DNA of 64,000 nt from Pseudomonadota bacterium (GTDB lineage: Bacteria; Myxococcota_A; Polyangia; GCA-2747355), in the NCBI GenBank assembly GCA_016711215.1, contig JADJTL010000001.1, positions 740,001-804,000 of the forward strand. The letters run 5' to 3'. The translations under genes and the position numbers were made by a program. Below the pieces are notes generated by a model, which searched no databases, had not been told where the DNA came from, and saw only the letters and a list, made by a program, of their open reading frames with translations. Below are positions 16,057 to 24,453 of the stretch, piece after piece. Position 1 is the stretch's first letter. Each line of letters opens with the position of its first letter.

Positions 16057-17658
16057 ATGGACACGCAGGCCGATCCAATTGCCCGCAAAGACAGCCCGGT
16101 AGAGATCGCTCCGCGCCTCGACCTCTCGGCGGCGCGGCTGTCGGCGCAGGAGGGCTTCGTGCTCTCCCGGATCGCCGGCGAGACCACGATTCGTTTGCTC
16201 TGCGATGCGACCGGCCTCGGGGATGCGGCGACGGTCGCCGTGCTGCGCACGCTCTACGACAAGGGACTCGTCATCGTCGATGGCCAGCGGGCGAGGCCGG
16301 TTGCGCGGCCCCAACCCGCGGCGAAGGCGGCGGTGTCGCCCGAGGCAGTCAGCGCGGCGGTAGCGGTGAAGGAGCGCGTGGAGCTCGATCCGCGTGACCT
16401 GGCGGAGGTGGACGCTGAGGAGTCGCGCGGCATCGAGCTCAAGCGCGAGCTGCGGCTGCGCCTGAGGAGCGTGCGGCGGCGGCTCAAGGCGATGAGCTTC
16501 TTCGAGCTGCTCGGGTTAGCCCCCGAGGCTGACCTCAAGGCCCTCAGGCGGGCCTACTTCGAGCGCAGCAAGGAGTTCCATCCAGACCGCTACTACACCA
16601 AGAACCTCGGCCCCTACAAAGAGATGCTGGCCGAGATTTTCCGCCAGACCAAGGCTGCCTACGAGTACCTCCAGGATGACGACAAGCGCGCGGCCTACCG
16701 CGTGCTCGTGCTGGCTCAGCACGAAGAGGAGCAGCTCGAGCAGCAGGTGCGACGTCAGAGCGCCGAGGCGCTGGAGGCCGTGCCGACCGCGCCCGCAGCG
16801 GCGCAGTTCGGCGCGGCGCTTGGTGCCGAGGGCAGCGCCGAGCAGGCCGCCTCGCCGCGGGCAGAGCCGCTTCCGGTGGCCTCGCTCCCGCCGCGCGAGC
16901 GTCGCGCTACGGCAGGCCAGGCGCTCTTCCGGCGCCAGCTGCGCGAGCGACTCGGAACGGCGCCGATCCCCGTCGCGGCGCGATCGCCGACCGCGTCCTC
17001 TGGAGCGGGGGCCACCGGAGGCCCGGGGAGCGCTGCCGGTGAGCCCGTGCCTCCCGATAGCGCCGAGCGCGCGCTCCGTCGCGACCGCGATCAACTGCGG
17101 CAGCAGCGACATCGGCAGCAGCGCGTCGCCGGCACGCTGGGCGGTGCGAAGAATAAGGCGCAGGAGTACTTCGAGCAGGGGCTCAAGCAGCTCGAGGAGG
17201 GCAAGCTGCTCGCCGCGGCCGCAAGCCTCAAGTTGGCTGCGAGCTTCGACCCGGAGAACCTCGACTACCTTCGGCGCAGCGAGGCCGTGGGTCGGGAGGC
17301 GCGCGCGTCGACGGCCGACGGCTATTTCAAGCGCGCCTTGCTCGAGGAACAGGTCGGACGCACCGAGACGGCGGCGCTCTACTTCCAGCGAGCCGCCGAC
17401 GCCTCCGGCGCGGCGCTCCACCTTCAGCGCGCGGCGGAGGGCTTCCTGTGGCTCGATGATTTGAAGAACGCAAGGGAATATGCTACCAAGGCGCTACAAG
17501 CTGAGCCAAATTCCGTTGATGCACGCATCGTGCTCGCGCGCGTGTTGCTGGCCGGTGGCCTCAAGCAGCACGCGCGTCGCGAGGTCGACCTCGCGCTGAA
17601 GATCGAGCCGGGCCACCCCGCGGCCAAGGAACTGTTGAAGCGTGTGAAGAAGGCCTGA
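16057..17658 (+). CDS. Winged-helix / J-domain / TPR protein
   Basis: A predicted soluble 533-residue protein. The N-terminal module (about 25-75; EGFVLSRIAGETTIRLLCDA then LYDKGLVIV) looks like a winged-helix unit. A J-domain follows (about 145-215; FFELLGLAPEADLKALRRAY, HPD in KEFHPDRYY). A long Ala/Pro-rich charged linker (about 230-370) leads to C-terminal TPR-like repeats (EYFEQGLKQLEEGKLLAAAA; AREYATKALQAEPNSVDARIV). The HPD motif implies it can stimulate an Hsp70, most simply the DnaK paralogue 65 bases downstream. The N-terminal module recurs at the C-terminus of the gene at 19767. Its clients are unknown. Confidence 0.82.
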   Translation: MDTQADPIARKDSPVEIAPRLDLSAARLSAQEGFVLSRIAGETTIRLLCDATGLGDAATVAVLRTLYDKGLVIVDGQRARPVARPQPAAKAAVSPEAVSAAVAVKERVELDPRDLAEVDAEESRGIELKRELRLRLRSVRRRLKAMSFFELLGLAPEADLKALRRAYFERSKEFHPDRYYTKNLGPYKEMLAEIFRQTKAAYEYLQDDDKRAAYRVLVLAQHEEEQLEQQVRRQSAEALEAVPTAPAAAQFGAALGAEGSAEQAASPRAEPLPVASLPPRERRATAGQALFRRQLRERLGTAPIPVAARSPTASSGAGATGGPGSAAGEPVPPDSAERALRRDRDQLRQQRHRQQRVAGTLGGAKNKAQEYFEQGLKQLEEGKLLAAAASLKLAASFDPENLDYLRRSEAVGREARASTADGYFKRALLEEQVGRTETAALYFQRAADASGAALHLQRAAEGFLWLDDLKNAREYATKALQAEPNSVDARIVLARVLLAGGLKQHARREVDLALKIEPGHPAAKELLKRVKKA

Positions 17659-17723
17659 CCGCCGGGCGGGTCTCCAGCAGCGGCACGACAATGATCAACT
17701 CCAGTCAGTGAAACGGGAAGACG

Positions 17724-19553
17724 ATGGAGAAGGTAATCGGTATCGATCTCGGCACGACGAACTCGTGCGTGGCCATCGTTGAGGATGGGGCGCCGACGGT
17801 GATCCCCAACCGGGGAGGCTATCGCACGACGCCCTCGATGGTGGCCTTGGCCGAGAACGGCAAGCGGCTCGTGGGGCACATTGCCAAGCGCCAGGCGATT
17901 ACCAACGCCGAGAACACTGTCTACGCCGTGAAGCGTCTGATCGGACGCAAGTGGGCCGACGCCTCGGTGACCGCGGCGCGCGAGAGCGTGCCCTACAGCA
18001 TCATCGAGGGGCCGCATAACGACGTCCGCATCGAGCTGCGCGAGAAGGTCTTCTCGGCGCCTGAGATCTCCGCCTACATCCTGCAAGAGATGAAGCTCGT
18101 CGCGCAGGAGTACCTCGGCGAGGACGTCCTCAAGGCTGTCGTTACCGTCCCAGCCTACTTCAACGATGGCCAGCGGCAGGCGACCAAGGACGCTGGACGG
18201 ATCGCCGGGCTGGACGTCATCCGCATCATCAACGAACCGACCGCCGCAGCGCTGGCCTACGGCTTTGGCAAGAACCTGGAGCGCAAGGTCGCGATCTTCG
18301 ACCTCGGCGGTGGGACCTTCGACATCTCGATCCTTGAGATCGGCAACGGCGTGTTCGAGGTGATCAGCACCGCCGGCGACACGCTGCTCGGCGGCGAAGA
18401 CTTCGACCGGCGGATCATCGACTGGTTGGTCTTCGGCTTCGCCAAGGAGCATAAGATCGACCTGCGCAAGGACAAGATGGCGCTGCAGCGGCTGAAGGAC
18501 GTCGCCGAGAAGGCGAAGTGCGAGCTGAGCGCCGTCAAAGAGACCGAGATCAACCTGCCCTTCATCATCAGCACCGCCAGCAACGAACCCCTGCATCTGC
18601 AGCGCACCTTGACCCGCGAGAAGCTCGATGAGCTGACCGTCGATCTCGTCGAGCGCACGATTCACATCTGCAAGAAGACGCTGCGAGAGGCCAATATCGA
18701 TCGGTCGGAGCTGGAGGATGTGATTCTCGTCGGTGGCCAGACGCGCATGCCGAAGGTGCAGGAGATGGTCGCCGAGTTCTTCGGCCTCGATCCGTGCAAG
18801 GGCGTGCACCCCGACGAGGTGGTCGGGCTCGGCGCGGCGATCCAGGGCGCGGCGCTGCTCGAGGAGGACAGCGAGATGCTGCTGCTCGACGTGACGCCGC
18901 ACTCGTTGGGCATCATGATCGTCGGCGGGCTCTTGCATAAGCTGATCGAGCAGAACACGACGGTGCCGACCAGCAAGAGCCATATCTTCACCACGATCAA
19001 GGACAACCAGACCTCGGTGAAGATCCTCGTGCTCCAGGGTGAGGCTGAGCGCGCCGAGGAGAACGAGCTGCTCGGCGAGTTCATCCTCACGGGGCTGCGA
19101 CGTGCCCTCAAGGGCGAGGTCGAGATCGAGGTGACCTTCGAGATCAGCGCCGACGGCATCGTCGCTGTTCACGCGAAGGACCTCGAGACGGGGCAGCAGC
19201 AGAGCATCACCGTCACGGCGACGAGCGGCCTCACGGAGGACGAGATCCGACGCATGGTCGACGAGAACAAGGACTACTTGGTCGAGCTGCGTGATAACGA
19301 AGAGATCGAGCGCGAGAAGCAGGCGCTGCAGAAGGTCATCGACGAGGCGGAGCGACTCTTCCCCGACGTCGACGCGGTCATCGCGGGCAGCGATTTCGGC
19401 AAGGATGCCATGTCCAAGGCCCGCGTCGTGCTCGATCGCGCGAAGGGGGCGGTCGTGACGCGCGAGCGCAAGGCGATGAGCGAGGCGCGCGAGGCGCTTG
19501 ATCGCACGCTCAACATGTTTCGGGGCGTCGTGTCGCGCAGCCGCGCCAGCTGA
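17724..19553 (+). CDS. dnaK: DnaK-type Hsp70 chaperone (paralogue-like)
   Basis: A 609-residue Hsp70. The nucleotide-binding domain has GIDLGTTNSCVAIVEDG, IINEPTAAALAYGFG, FDLGGGTFDISILEIGNGV and VILVGGQTRMPK. The substrate-binding domain starts near DVTPHSLGIMIVGGLLHKLI. Departures from classical DnaK include VTPHSLGIMIVGG for the usual VTPLSLGIET-GG, a short LRRALKGEVEIEVTF segment, and a C-terminus that ends in a basic FRGVVSRSRAS without the acidic EEV-type tail. This suggests a specialised paralogue. It lies between a J-domain protein and a TPR protein, which may be its dedicated partners. The leader has GGGAAG six bases before the ATG. Confidence 0.9.
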   Translation: MEKVIGIDLGTTNSCVAIVEDGAPTVIPNRGGYRTTPSMVALAENGKRLVGHIAKRQAITNAENTVYAVKRLIGRKWADASVTAARESVPYSIIEGPHNDVRIELREKVFSAPEISAYILQEMKLVAQEYLGEDVLKAVVTVPAYFNDGQRQATKDAGRIAGLDVIRIINEPTAAALAYGFGKNLERKVAIFDLGGGTFDISILEIGNGVFEVISTAGDTLLGGEDFDRRIIDWLVFGFAKEHKIDLRKDKMALQRLKDVAEKAKCELSAVKETEINLPFIISTASNEPLHLQRTLTREKLDELTVDLVERTIHICKKTLREANIDRSELEDVILVGGQTRMPKVQEMVAEFFGLDPCKGVHPDEVVGLGAAIQGAALLEEDSEMLLLDVTPHSLGIMIVGGLLHKLIEQNTTVPTSKSHIFTTIKDNQTSVKILVLQGEAERAEENELLGEFILTGLRRALKGEVEIEVTFEISADGIVAVHAKDLETGQQQSITVTATSGLTEDEIRRMVDENKDYLVELRDNEEIEREKQALQKVIDEAERLFPDVDAVIAGSDFGKDAMSKARVVLDRAKGAVVTRERKAMSEAREALDRTLNMFRGVVSRSRAS

Positions 19554-19649
19554 GGCTGTGGCCGGCTGAAGCTGGTCGGATAGCTCTTTGTTGCGTCTTT
19601 ATTCGGAGGCCGTCGGCGCGATGCGTTGGCGTGGCAAAGCAGGCGAGCG

Positions 19650-19670
19650 CGGCGAGGGCGAGCCTCGCCG
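19650..19670 (+). terminator. Hairpin after dnaK paralogue
   Basis: CGGCGAGG and CCTCGCCG form a perfect 8-bp stem with a 5-base loop, about 100 bases after the dnaK stop. There is no following T-run. Confidence 0.3.
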
Positions 19671-19766
19671 TCGTGCTTGGGGCCCACTGGTCTTGCCAGC
19701 GTGGCCCGCGCGCCACCTTCGCCGACTACTGCAGCCTGTCGGCGGCCAGAGCGTCACGAGGGACGC

Positions 19767-20750
19767 ATGACTGACGGCCCGGCGAAGGCCGCGCGCCTCG
19801 TCGAAGAGGGGCTGCGGCTCTACAGCGCAGGTCGGATGGATCAAGCCTTGCGCTGCTGGCAGGAAGCCCTGCGCAGCGAGCCGCAGCATCAGCTGGCGCG
19901 CCAATACATCGATTATGTGGAGACGCACCGCCGGGCGCTCGACCAGGCCTTCGGCGGCGGCGGCGGCAGCGGCGCAAAGGGCAGCCCCGGCCCAGCGGCG
20001 CGGTCGCCGACCTCGGGCGCCGGCGCGCGTCGATCGGCGCCGGGCCTGCCACGGCTCCGCGTGCCGCCTGTGACCGTGGCTCCGCCCGAGCCGGAGCCCG
20101 CGTTTGGCGACGGACCAAACTACGAGCTGGCGACCGATGCCGCGACCCCGGCGACGATGGCGCCGCAGCGACGGACGGCGGAGCGCCTGCTGGTGGGGGC
20201 CAGCGATCCCGCTGCGCCGCTGGTGCTGGACTGGGGCGCCGATCTCCCGACCTGTGAGGTGCAACCGCACGACGAGGCGGCCCGTTTGGCGCGTGAATGG
20301 GTGGCGGAGGTCTCGGCTGGCGGGACGCCGGGCGGACGGGCGGTGGCGCCGGTGGCGCCGGTGGCGCCCGATGCGGCGAGCCCCGTCGAAGTCGCGCGGG
20401 CGCATGTCGCTGCGGGCGAGCTCGAGGCCGCCCTACCGATCTTGGAGGGTATCGCGGCGCAGGGCGCGGGCGACGCCGCCAGCGCTGAGCTGCTCGCGCG
20501 CTGTCGGCAGGAGCTGGTCCGCCAGTACGAGCGTGTGCTGGTGGACCTCCACGCCGTCCCCGCGTTGCAGGTGCCGCCGCAGCAGGTCCTGTGGCAGAAG
20601 CTCGACCATCGGGCCGGCTTCATCCTCTCGCGCGTCGATGGGGTGTTGAGCTACGAGGACATTCTCGATATCTCAGGCATGAGTCACTTCGAGGCCTGTC
20701 GTATCCTGGCGCAGCTCGTGGTTCAGGGCGTGATCGCGGCGTCGCGCTAG
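19767..20750 (+). CDS. TPR-like protein with C-terminal winged-helix module
   Basis: A predicted soluble 327-residue protein. The N-terminus carries a TPR-like pair (LVEEGLRLYSAGRMDQALRC, WQEALRSEPQHQLARQYIDY). A Gly/Ala/Pro-rich linker follows, including 9-base repeats encoding APV near 20343. The C-terminal module (AGFILSRVDGVLSYEDILDI, FEACRILAQLVVQGVIAA) matches the N-terminal module of the J-domain protein at 16057. ATG 19767 has GAGGGA upstream. It is the third gene of the dnaK island. Comparable winged-helix tails occur in myxobacterial signalling proteins, which is from family knowledge, but the function is unknown. Confidence 0.75.
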   Translation: MTDGPAKAARLVEEGLRLYSAGRMDQALRCWQEALRSEPQHQLARQYIDYVETHRRALDQAFGGGGGSGAKGSPGPAARSPTSGAGARRSAPGLPRLRVPPVTVAPPEPEPAFGDGPNYELATDAATPATMAPQRRTAERLLVGASDPAAPLVLDWGADLPTCEVQPHDEAARLAREWVAEVSAGGTPGGRAVAPVAPVAPDAASPVEVARAHVAAGELEAALPILEGIAAQGAGDAASAELLARCRQELVRQYERVLVDLHAVPALQVPPQQVLWQKLDHRAGFILSRVDGVLSYEDILDISGMSHFEACRILAQLVVQGVIAASR

Positions 20751-20773
20751 GTCGCCGACCGGCTGGCGCTAGG

Positions 20774-20831
20774 TTGGCGACTGGCTCGCCTGCGTTAACG
20801 CGCAGCCGCGGAGCCAATCGGCAGTCGCCAA
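20774..20831. terminator. Large inverted repeat between converging genes
   Basis: TTGGCGACTG (20774-20783) pairs perfectly with CAGTCGCCAA (20822-20831). Inside it, GGCTC pairs with GAGCC, and at the tip lies a 10-bp palindrome GCGTTAACGC (20792-20801). A direct repeat of GGCAGTCGCC follows immediately (20820-20829 and 20834-20843). It fills the 110-base gap between the convergent genes at 19767 and engB, consistent with a bidirectional terminator or a repeated extragenic palindrome. Confidence 0.5.
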
Positions 20832-20860
20832 TAGGCAGTCGCCCGTGCGGGCACGCCCCT

Positions 20861-21529
20861 TCAGGCGGCGCCACCCGCGGTGCTGGCCCTCGTCTCGTCC
20901 GTCGCCGCCGCCGGCGCGGCGAGCTCGAGCTCGCGCAGCAGCACGCGGCGTAGCTCGGCGATGCTCTCCCGCAGGGTGACCGAGCAAGCCAGCGGTGGTC
21001 GTGGGAGCGAGAGCGCTCGTTGAGCCTGCGTGGCTGCGGCGAAGCGCTGGGCCTTGCTCAGCTTGTCCGCCTTGGTCAGGACCGTCAGCGTGCGGCGCTG
21101 CCGCAGGGCACACCACTCGAGCAGGTCGTGCTCCTCCTGCGCCGGCGCTCGACGAATATCGATCAGCAGCAGCACCAGGCTGAGCTGCGGACGCTCCTCG
21201 ATGTAGGTCGAGATCAGGCCACCCCATTGCCCGCGCAGGCGTTGCGGTACACGTGCCCAGCCGTAGCCCGGCAGATCGACCAGATGAAAGCGGCGCTCGC
21301 GCAGCGCGAGCTGAACCGCGAAGTAGACGATCTGGCGCGTGCGGCCGGGCGTTCCTGAGCTGTGCGCCAGGCGATGTCGCCCGGTCAGCGCGTTGATCAG
21401 CGCGGACTTGCCGCAGTTGGAGCGGCCAGCGATGGCCACCTCTGGGAGCGCGCTATCGGGGAACTGGGCGGCCTTGCCGCAGGCGATGACGAAGTCAGCG
21501 GTCGTCGCGGGTGGTAGCGGATCAGTCAT
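20861..21529 (-). CDS. engB: Ribosome biogenesis GTP-binding protein EngB (YsxC/YihA)
   Basis: A 222-residue GTPase needed for assembly of the large ribosomal subunit. The G motifs are clear: G1 GRSNCGKS, the switch region SSGTPGRTRQI, G3 DLPGYGWARVP, and G4 TKADKLSK. An Ala-rich C-terminal tail extends a little beyond the usual length. Start ATG 21529 gives a typical N-terminus (DFVIACGKAAQFP); the frame continues upstream but without family similarity. It is divergent from coaE and convergent with the gene at 19767. Confidence 0.92.
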   Translation of the reverse strand: MTDPLPPATTADFVIACGKAAQFPDSALPEVAIAGRSNCGKSALINALTGRHRLAHSSGTPGRTRQIVYFAVQLALRERRFHLVDLPGYGWARVPQRLRGQWGGLISTYIEERPQLSLVLLLIDIRRAPAQEEHDLLEWCALRQRRTLTVLTKADKLSKAQRFAAATQAQRALSLPRPPLACSVTLRESIAELRRVLLRELELAAPAAATDETRASTAGGAA

Positions 21530-21726
21530 GTCGCGCGAACTCCGCGCCGGCGTCGCTGCGAGTCGCAGCGTCCACCGGTGGCGACGCGGACTGTCGCCGA
21601 GCTGCGCCACAAGGGCAAGGCTCTCGCGCTCGAGCGCCGCCGGCTGAGGCGCTGGCGGGTGACCGACCCCGACCGCGGATCGCAGCGTCCCGCGTCGCGA
21701 CAGGAGCATTAGATCGACCGGCTGCT

Positions 21727-22386
21727 ATGATGCGCGGCGTGGAAGACGGTGCCGCGCAGCGCGGATGGGCTCGGCCGTGGGTGATCGGCCTGACCGGTGG
21801 TATCGCCGCGGGCAAGAGCACCGTGGCGGCGATGCTGAGGGAGCTCGGCGCGGCTGTGGTCGACGCCGATGCGCTGGCGCACGACGTTGTGGCGCCGGGG
21901 ACCGCGGTGTTCGCAGCGGTGGTCGGCGCCTTCGGGCGCGACGTCGTCGCCGCCTCGGGAGCGCTCGACCGCGCCGCGCTGGCGCAGCGTGTCTTCGGCG
22001 AGCCAGCTGCTCGGGGTCGGCTGGAGGCCATCGTGCACCCAGCCATCGCCCGGGCCGCCCGGGACGCGATCAGCGCGCTGGCGCGCCTGGGGGCGCGACG
22101 GGTGGTCTACGATGCCGCGTTGCTCGTAGAAACCGGACGCCACCGCGAGGTGGATCTGCTGATCGTGGTGGTGGCCGACGATCGGCGTCGCCTGCGGCGC
22201 TTGCGGCGCCGCGACGGCCTGGGCGCGGGCGCGGCAGCGGCGCGACTCGCGGCCCAGCTTCCGCAGCAGCAGAAACGAGCGCTGGCCGATTTCGTGATCG
22301 ACAACTCCGGCGCGCGGCGCGCGACGCGGCGCCAGGTGCGAGCGCTGTGGACGGCGATCGAAGCGGCGACGGCGGCGCCGCCCTAA
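21727..22386 (+). CDS. coaE: Dephospho-CoA kinase
   Basis: Phosphorylates the 3'-hydroxyl of dephospho-CoA in the last step of coenzyme A synthesis. The protein of about 219 residues has the P-loop GLTGGIAAGKSTVAAML, the VVDADALAHDVVAPGT substrate motif, HPAIARAARD and VVYDAALLVETG. The start is uncertain. ATG 21727 lacks a ribosome binding site. GTG 21739, just before the core, is also possible and would lie 7 bases after the sequence TATGAT, as expected for a leaderless mRNA. The 3' end overlaps rimI, which is on the opposite strand. Confidence 0.92.
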   Translation: MMRGVEDGAAQRGWARPWVIGLTGGIAAGKSTVAAMLRELGAAVVDADALAHDVVAPGTAVFAAVVGAFGRDVVAASGALDRAALAQRVFGEPAARGRLEAIVHPAIARAARDAISALARLGARRVVYDAALLVETGRHREVDLLIVVVADDRRRLRRLRRRDGLGAGAAAARLAAQLPQQQKRALADFVIDNSGARRATRRQVRALWTAIEAATAAPP

Positions 22387-22865
22387 GGCAGTGGGCTCAG
22401 CTCGACGGTCAGCAGCAGCGCGTCGTCGCCGTCGGCGTAGTAGCCTCGCCTGTGCCCGACGATCGCGCCGCCCAGCGATTGATAGAGCGCGAGAGCGCCC
22501 TGCTTGCGCGCGCCAACCTCGAGCAGCAGACAGCGTCGCCCCGCCGCTCGGCCGCTCGCCAGCGCTCGTTCGAGCAGGGCGCGCGCGAGCCCCTCGCGCC
22601 GCCGCTCCGGGGCCACCGCAATCCGCTGCAGGTGCAGCTCATCGGCGACGTGCCAGAGCAGGCAATAGGCGAGGACCCCGGCGTGCCCTTGCGCGTCGTC
22701 GCCAGCGCCGAGGGCGACGAGGGTCTCGCTCAAGGGCCGCTCGAGCTCCGCGCGCCAGCTCTCGGCGTCCCAAGCTGGATCGAAGCAAAGGGCGTCGATG
22801 GCGGCGATGCCGACGACGTCGGAGGCCCTGCCACGGCGCACGAGGATGGGCGGCGTGGGGCTCAT
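22383..22865 (-). CDS. rimI: RimI-like ribosomal protein alanine N-acetyltransferase
   Basis: A 160-residue GNAT-fold acetyltransferase. The acetyl-CoA binding motif is LQRIAVAPERRREGLARALL. The later segment LLEVGARKQGALALYQSLGG, followed by HRRGYYADGDDALLL, is typical of RimI, which acetylates the N-terminus of ribosomal protein S18; related TsaD-associated paralogues look similar. It starts at ATG 22865 and converges on coaE, with a 4-base overlap of the stop regions. Substrate assignment is inferred from family resemblance. Confidence 0.8.
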   Translation of the reverse strand: MSPTPPILVRRGRASDVVGIAAIDALCFDPAWDAESWRAELERPLSETLVALGAGDDAQGHAGVLAYCLLWHVADELHLQRIAVAPERRREGLARALLERALASGRAAGRRCLLLEVGARKQGALALYQSLGGAIVGHRRGYYADGDDALLLTVELSPLP

Positions 22866-22948
22866 GCGCGGTGGGTTCCGTGCTGGGCGCGAAGCCTGGC
22901 AGCGGGTCGCGCGCCGCGGCGAGCCAAGGGCGCGGGCGTGAGGTTCGC

Positions 22949-22977
22949 TTGAAGCCGGCCGCGGGCCTTGGTATGAG
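22949..22977 (+). promoter_or_regulatory. Sigma-70-like promoter upstream of glnB
   Basis: TTGAAG (22949-22954) and TATGAG (22972-22977) are separated by exactly 17 bases. They lie about 85 bases before the glnB start, leaving a leader of roughly 75 bases. Confidence 0.45.
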
Positions 22978-23060
22978 ATGGACAGCGCGGCAGCGCGCGG
23001 GTCGGCTCGGTGGGCGGGTGGAGCCGCTGCGGTGAGGCCGGCGAGAAAGCGAGAGCGACG

Positions 23061-23399
23061 GTGAAGAAGATCGAAGCGGTGGTGCGGCCCTTCAAGCTTG
23101 ACGAGGTCAAAGAGAGCCTCAGCGATCTCGGCGTCCAGGGGATGACGGTAACTGAGGTCAAGGGCTTCGGGCGCACCGGCGGCAAGATGGAAGTCTATCG
23201 CGGATCGGCCTATGTCGTGGACTTCGTACCCAAGGTCAAGGTCGAGGTCGTGGTCGTCGACACGCTGGTCGCGCAGGTCGTCGAGGCGTTGATCGGCGCC
23301 GCGCGCACGGGCCGCATCGGGGACGGGAAGATCTTCGTCACGCCCGTCGAAGAGGCCGTGCGGATCCGTACGGGCGAGACCGGCGAGCAGGCGCTATAG
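23061..23399 (+). CDS. glnB: Nitrogen regulatory protein P-II
   Basis: A 112-residue trimeric signal protein that senses 2-oxoglutarate and ATP/ADP and reports nitrogen status. The sequence is canonical: KKIEAVVRPFKLDEVKESL, the T-loop GFGRTGGKMEVYRGSAYVVD with the potentially uridylylated Tyr at position 51, and the B-loop TGRIGDGKIFV. GTG 23061 gives the exact family N-terminus. It stands alone, with no glnA, amtB or glnD nearby, and has its own promoter-like sequence and a downstream hairpin, so it is probably monocistronic. Confidence 0.95.
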   Translation: MKKIEAVVRPFKLDEVKESLSDLGVQGMTVTEVKGFGRTGGKMEVYRGSAYVVDFVPKVKVEVVVVDTLVAQVVEALIGAARTGRIGDGKIFVTPVEEAVRIRTGETGEQAL

Positions 23400-23460
23400 C
23401 CGTCCCCACGAGCGCCCTGAGGGCCTTCGCCGAGGGCCAGGGCTCCGCGGCTTCCCGCTT

Positions 23461-23492
23461 CGGCGCCGCCGGGGGCGCCGCGCTCGGTTTTC
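23461..23492 (+). terminator. Candidate terminator after glnB
   Basis: CGGCGCC (23461-23467) and GGCGCCG (23474-23480) form a 7-bp GC stem with a 6-base loop. A TTTT run follows after a short CGCTCGG spacer. It lies just upstream of the psd promoter, so it would insulate the two transcription units. Confidence 0.45.
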
Positions 23493-23500
23493 GGCTTGGT

Positions 23501-23529
23501 TTGACCCCGCGCATCCACCTTCCTATAAT
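23501..23529 (+). promoter_or_regulatory. Near-consensus sigma-70 promoter of the psd-lpx operon
   Basis: TTGACC (23501-23506), a 17-base spacer and a perfect TATAAT (23524-23529). The predicted transcription start is near 23536, about 27 bases before GTG 23563. In such GC-rich DNA this match is unlikely by chance. Confidence 0.75.
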
Positions 23530-23562
23530 GACTGGCCAATTCCTGGCGGATCCGGTCGGCGG

Positions 23563-24453
23563 GTGGCTGGTCTGAGCAATGCGATGAAGGACAACGGATC
23601 GGTACTTGCGGCGCTCTTGGAGCGCGCGCCGCTGGCCTTGTATACGCGCTTGCTCGGGCGGCTCGCGGCGATCCCGCTGCCGCCGCCGCTACGCCAGCCG
23701 ATCTTGCGTCGCTTCGCCGCGCGGCTGGGCATCGACGCAGCGGAGGCTGAGCTGCCGCTCGATCAATATGCTTCAGTGGGCGAGTTCTTCGCACGGCGCC
23801 TGCGCGCGGGCGCGCGAGCCGTCGATCCCCGGGCGACGACCTTGGTCTCGCCGGTGGACGGCACGGTGACGGCCTGCGGTACGGTGCGGGGCTCCCGCCT
23901 GCTGCAGGCGAAGGGCATCGACTACGAGGTGTCCGAGCTGCTGGGCGACGCGCGCCTCGCTGCGCGCTTCGAGGGTGGCGTCTACCTCACGATCTACCTC
24001 CATCCACGCGACTACCATCGGATCCATGCGCCGGTCGCGGGATCGCTGCGGACGCTGCGGCGGATCGCCGGCGCGCTGCTGCCGGTACAGCATTGGGTGG
24101 TCGACCGCGTGCCTGGGCTCTTCGTGCGCAATGAGCGCCTGGTCTTCGAGCTGGCTGGGGCGCTCGGTCCGCTGGCCCTGGTCTGCGTCGGGGCTGCGGG
24201 CGTCGGCCTCATTACGACGACGGTGCCGGAGGGTCCCGGGTCGTTCACCGTCTTCACGCGACCGCTGGAGGTCGACAAAGGGCAGGAGCTGGCGGCCTTC
24301 CGCCTCGGCTCGACGGTGATCTTGTTGGCCGCTGCCGACCGGACGGGGCTGCTCGTGGCCCGTGGGGACGTCGTGCGGATGGGCCAGGCGGTCGCGCAGG
24401 GTGGCGTGGAGCCGAGCCCCGTGGCGGCGCCCGAGGAGCGAGCGCAACGATGA
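23563..24453 (+). CDS. psd: Phosphatidylserine decarboxylase proenzyme
   Basis: Converts phosphatidylserine to phosphatidylethanolamine at the inner membrane. The protein of about 296 residues has YASVGEFFARRLRAGARAVD, SPVDGTVTACG, LHPRDYHRIHAPVAG and the autocleavage motif LGST at 24304-24315, where Ser (about residue 250) becomes the pyruvoyl group. Two starts are possible: GTG 23563 or ATG 23584, neither with a strong ribosome site. It is the first gene of an envelope-lipid operon. Its stop overlaps the methyltransferase start by 4 bases. Confidence 0.92.
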   Translation: MAGLSNAMKDNGSVLAALLERAPLALYTRLLGRLAAIPLPPPLRQPILRRFAARLGIDAAEAELPLDQYASVGEFFARRLRAGARAVDPRATTLVSPVDGTVTACGTVRGSRLLQAKGIDYEVSELLGDARLAARFEGGVYLTIYLHPRDYHRIHAPVAGSLRTLRRIAGALLPVQHWVVDRVPGLFVRNERLVFELAGALGPLALVCVGAAGVGLITTTVPEGPGSFTVFTRPLEVDKGQELAAFRLGSTVILLAAADRTGLLVARGDVVRMGQAVAQGGVEPSPVAAPEERAQR

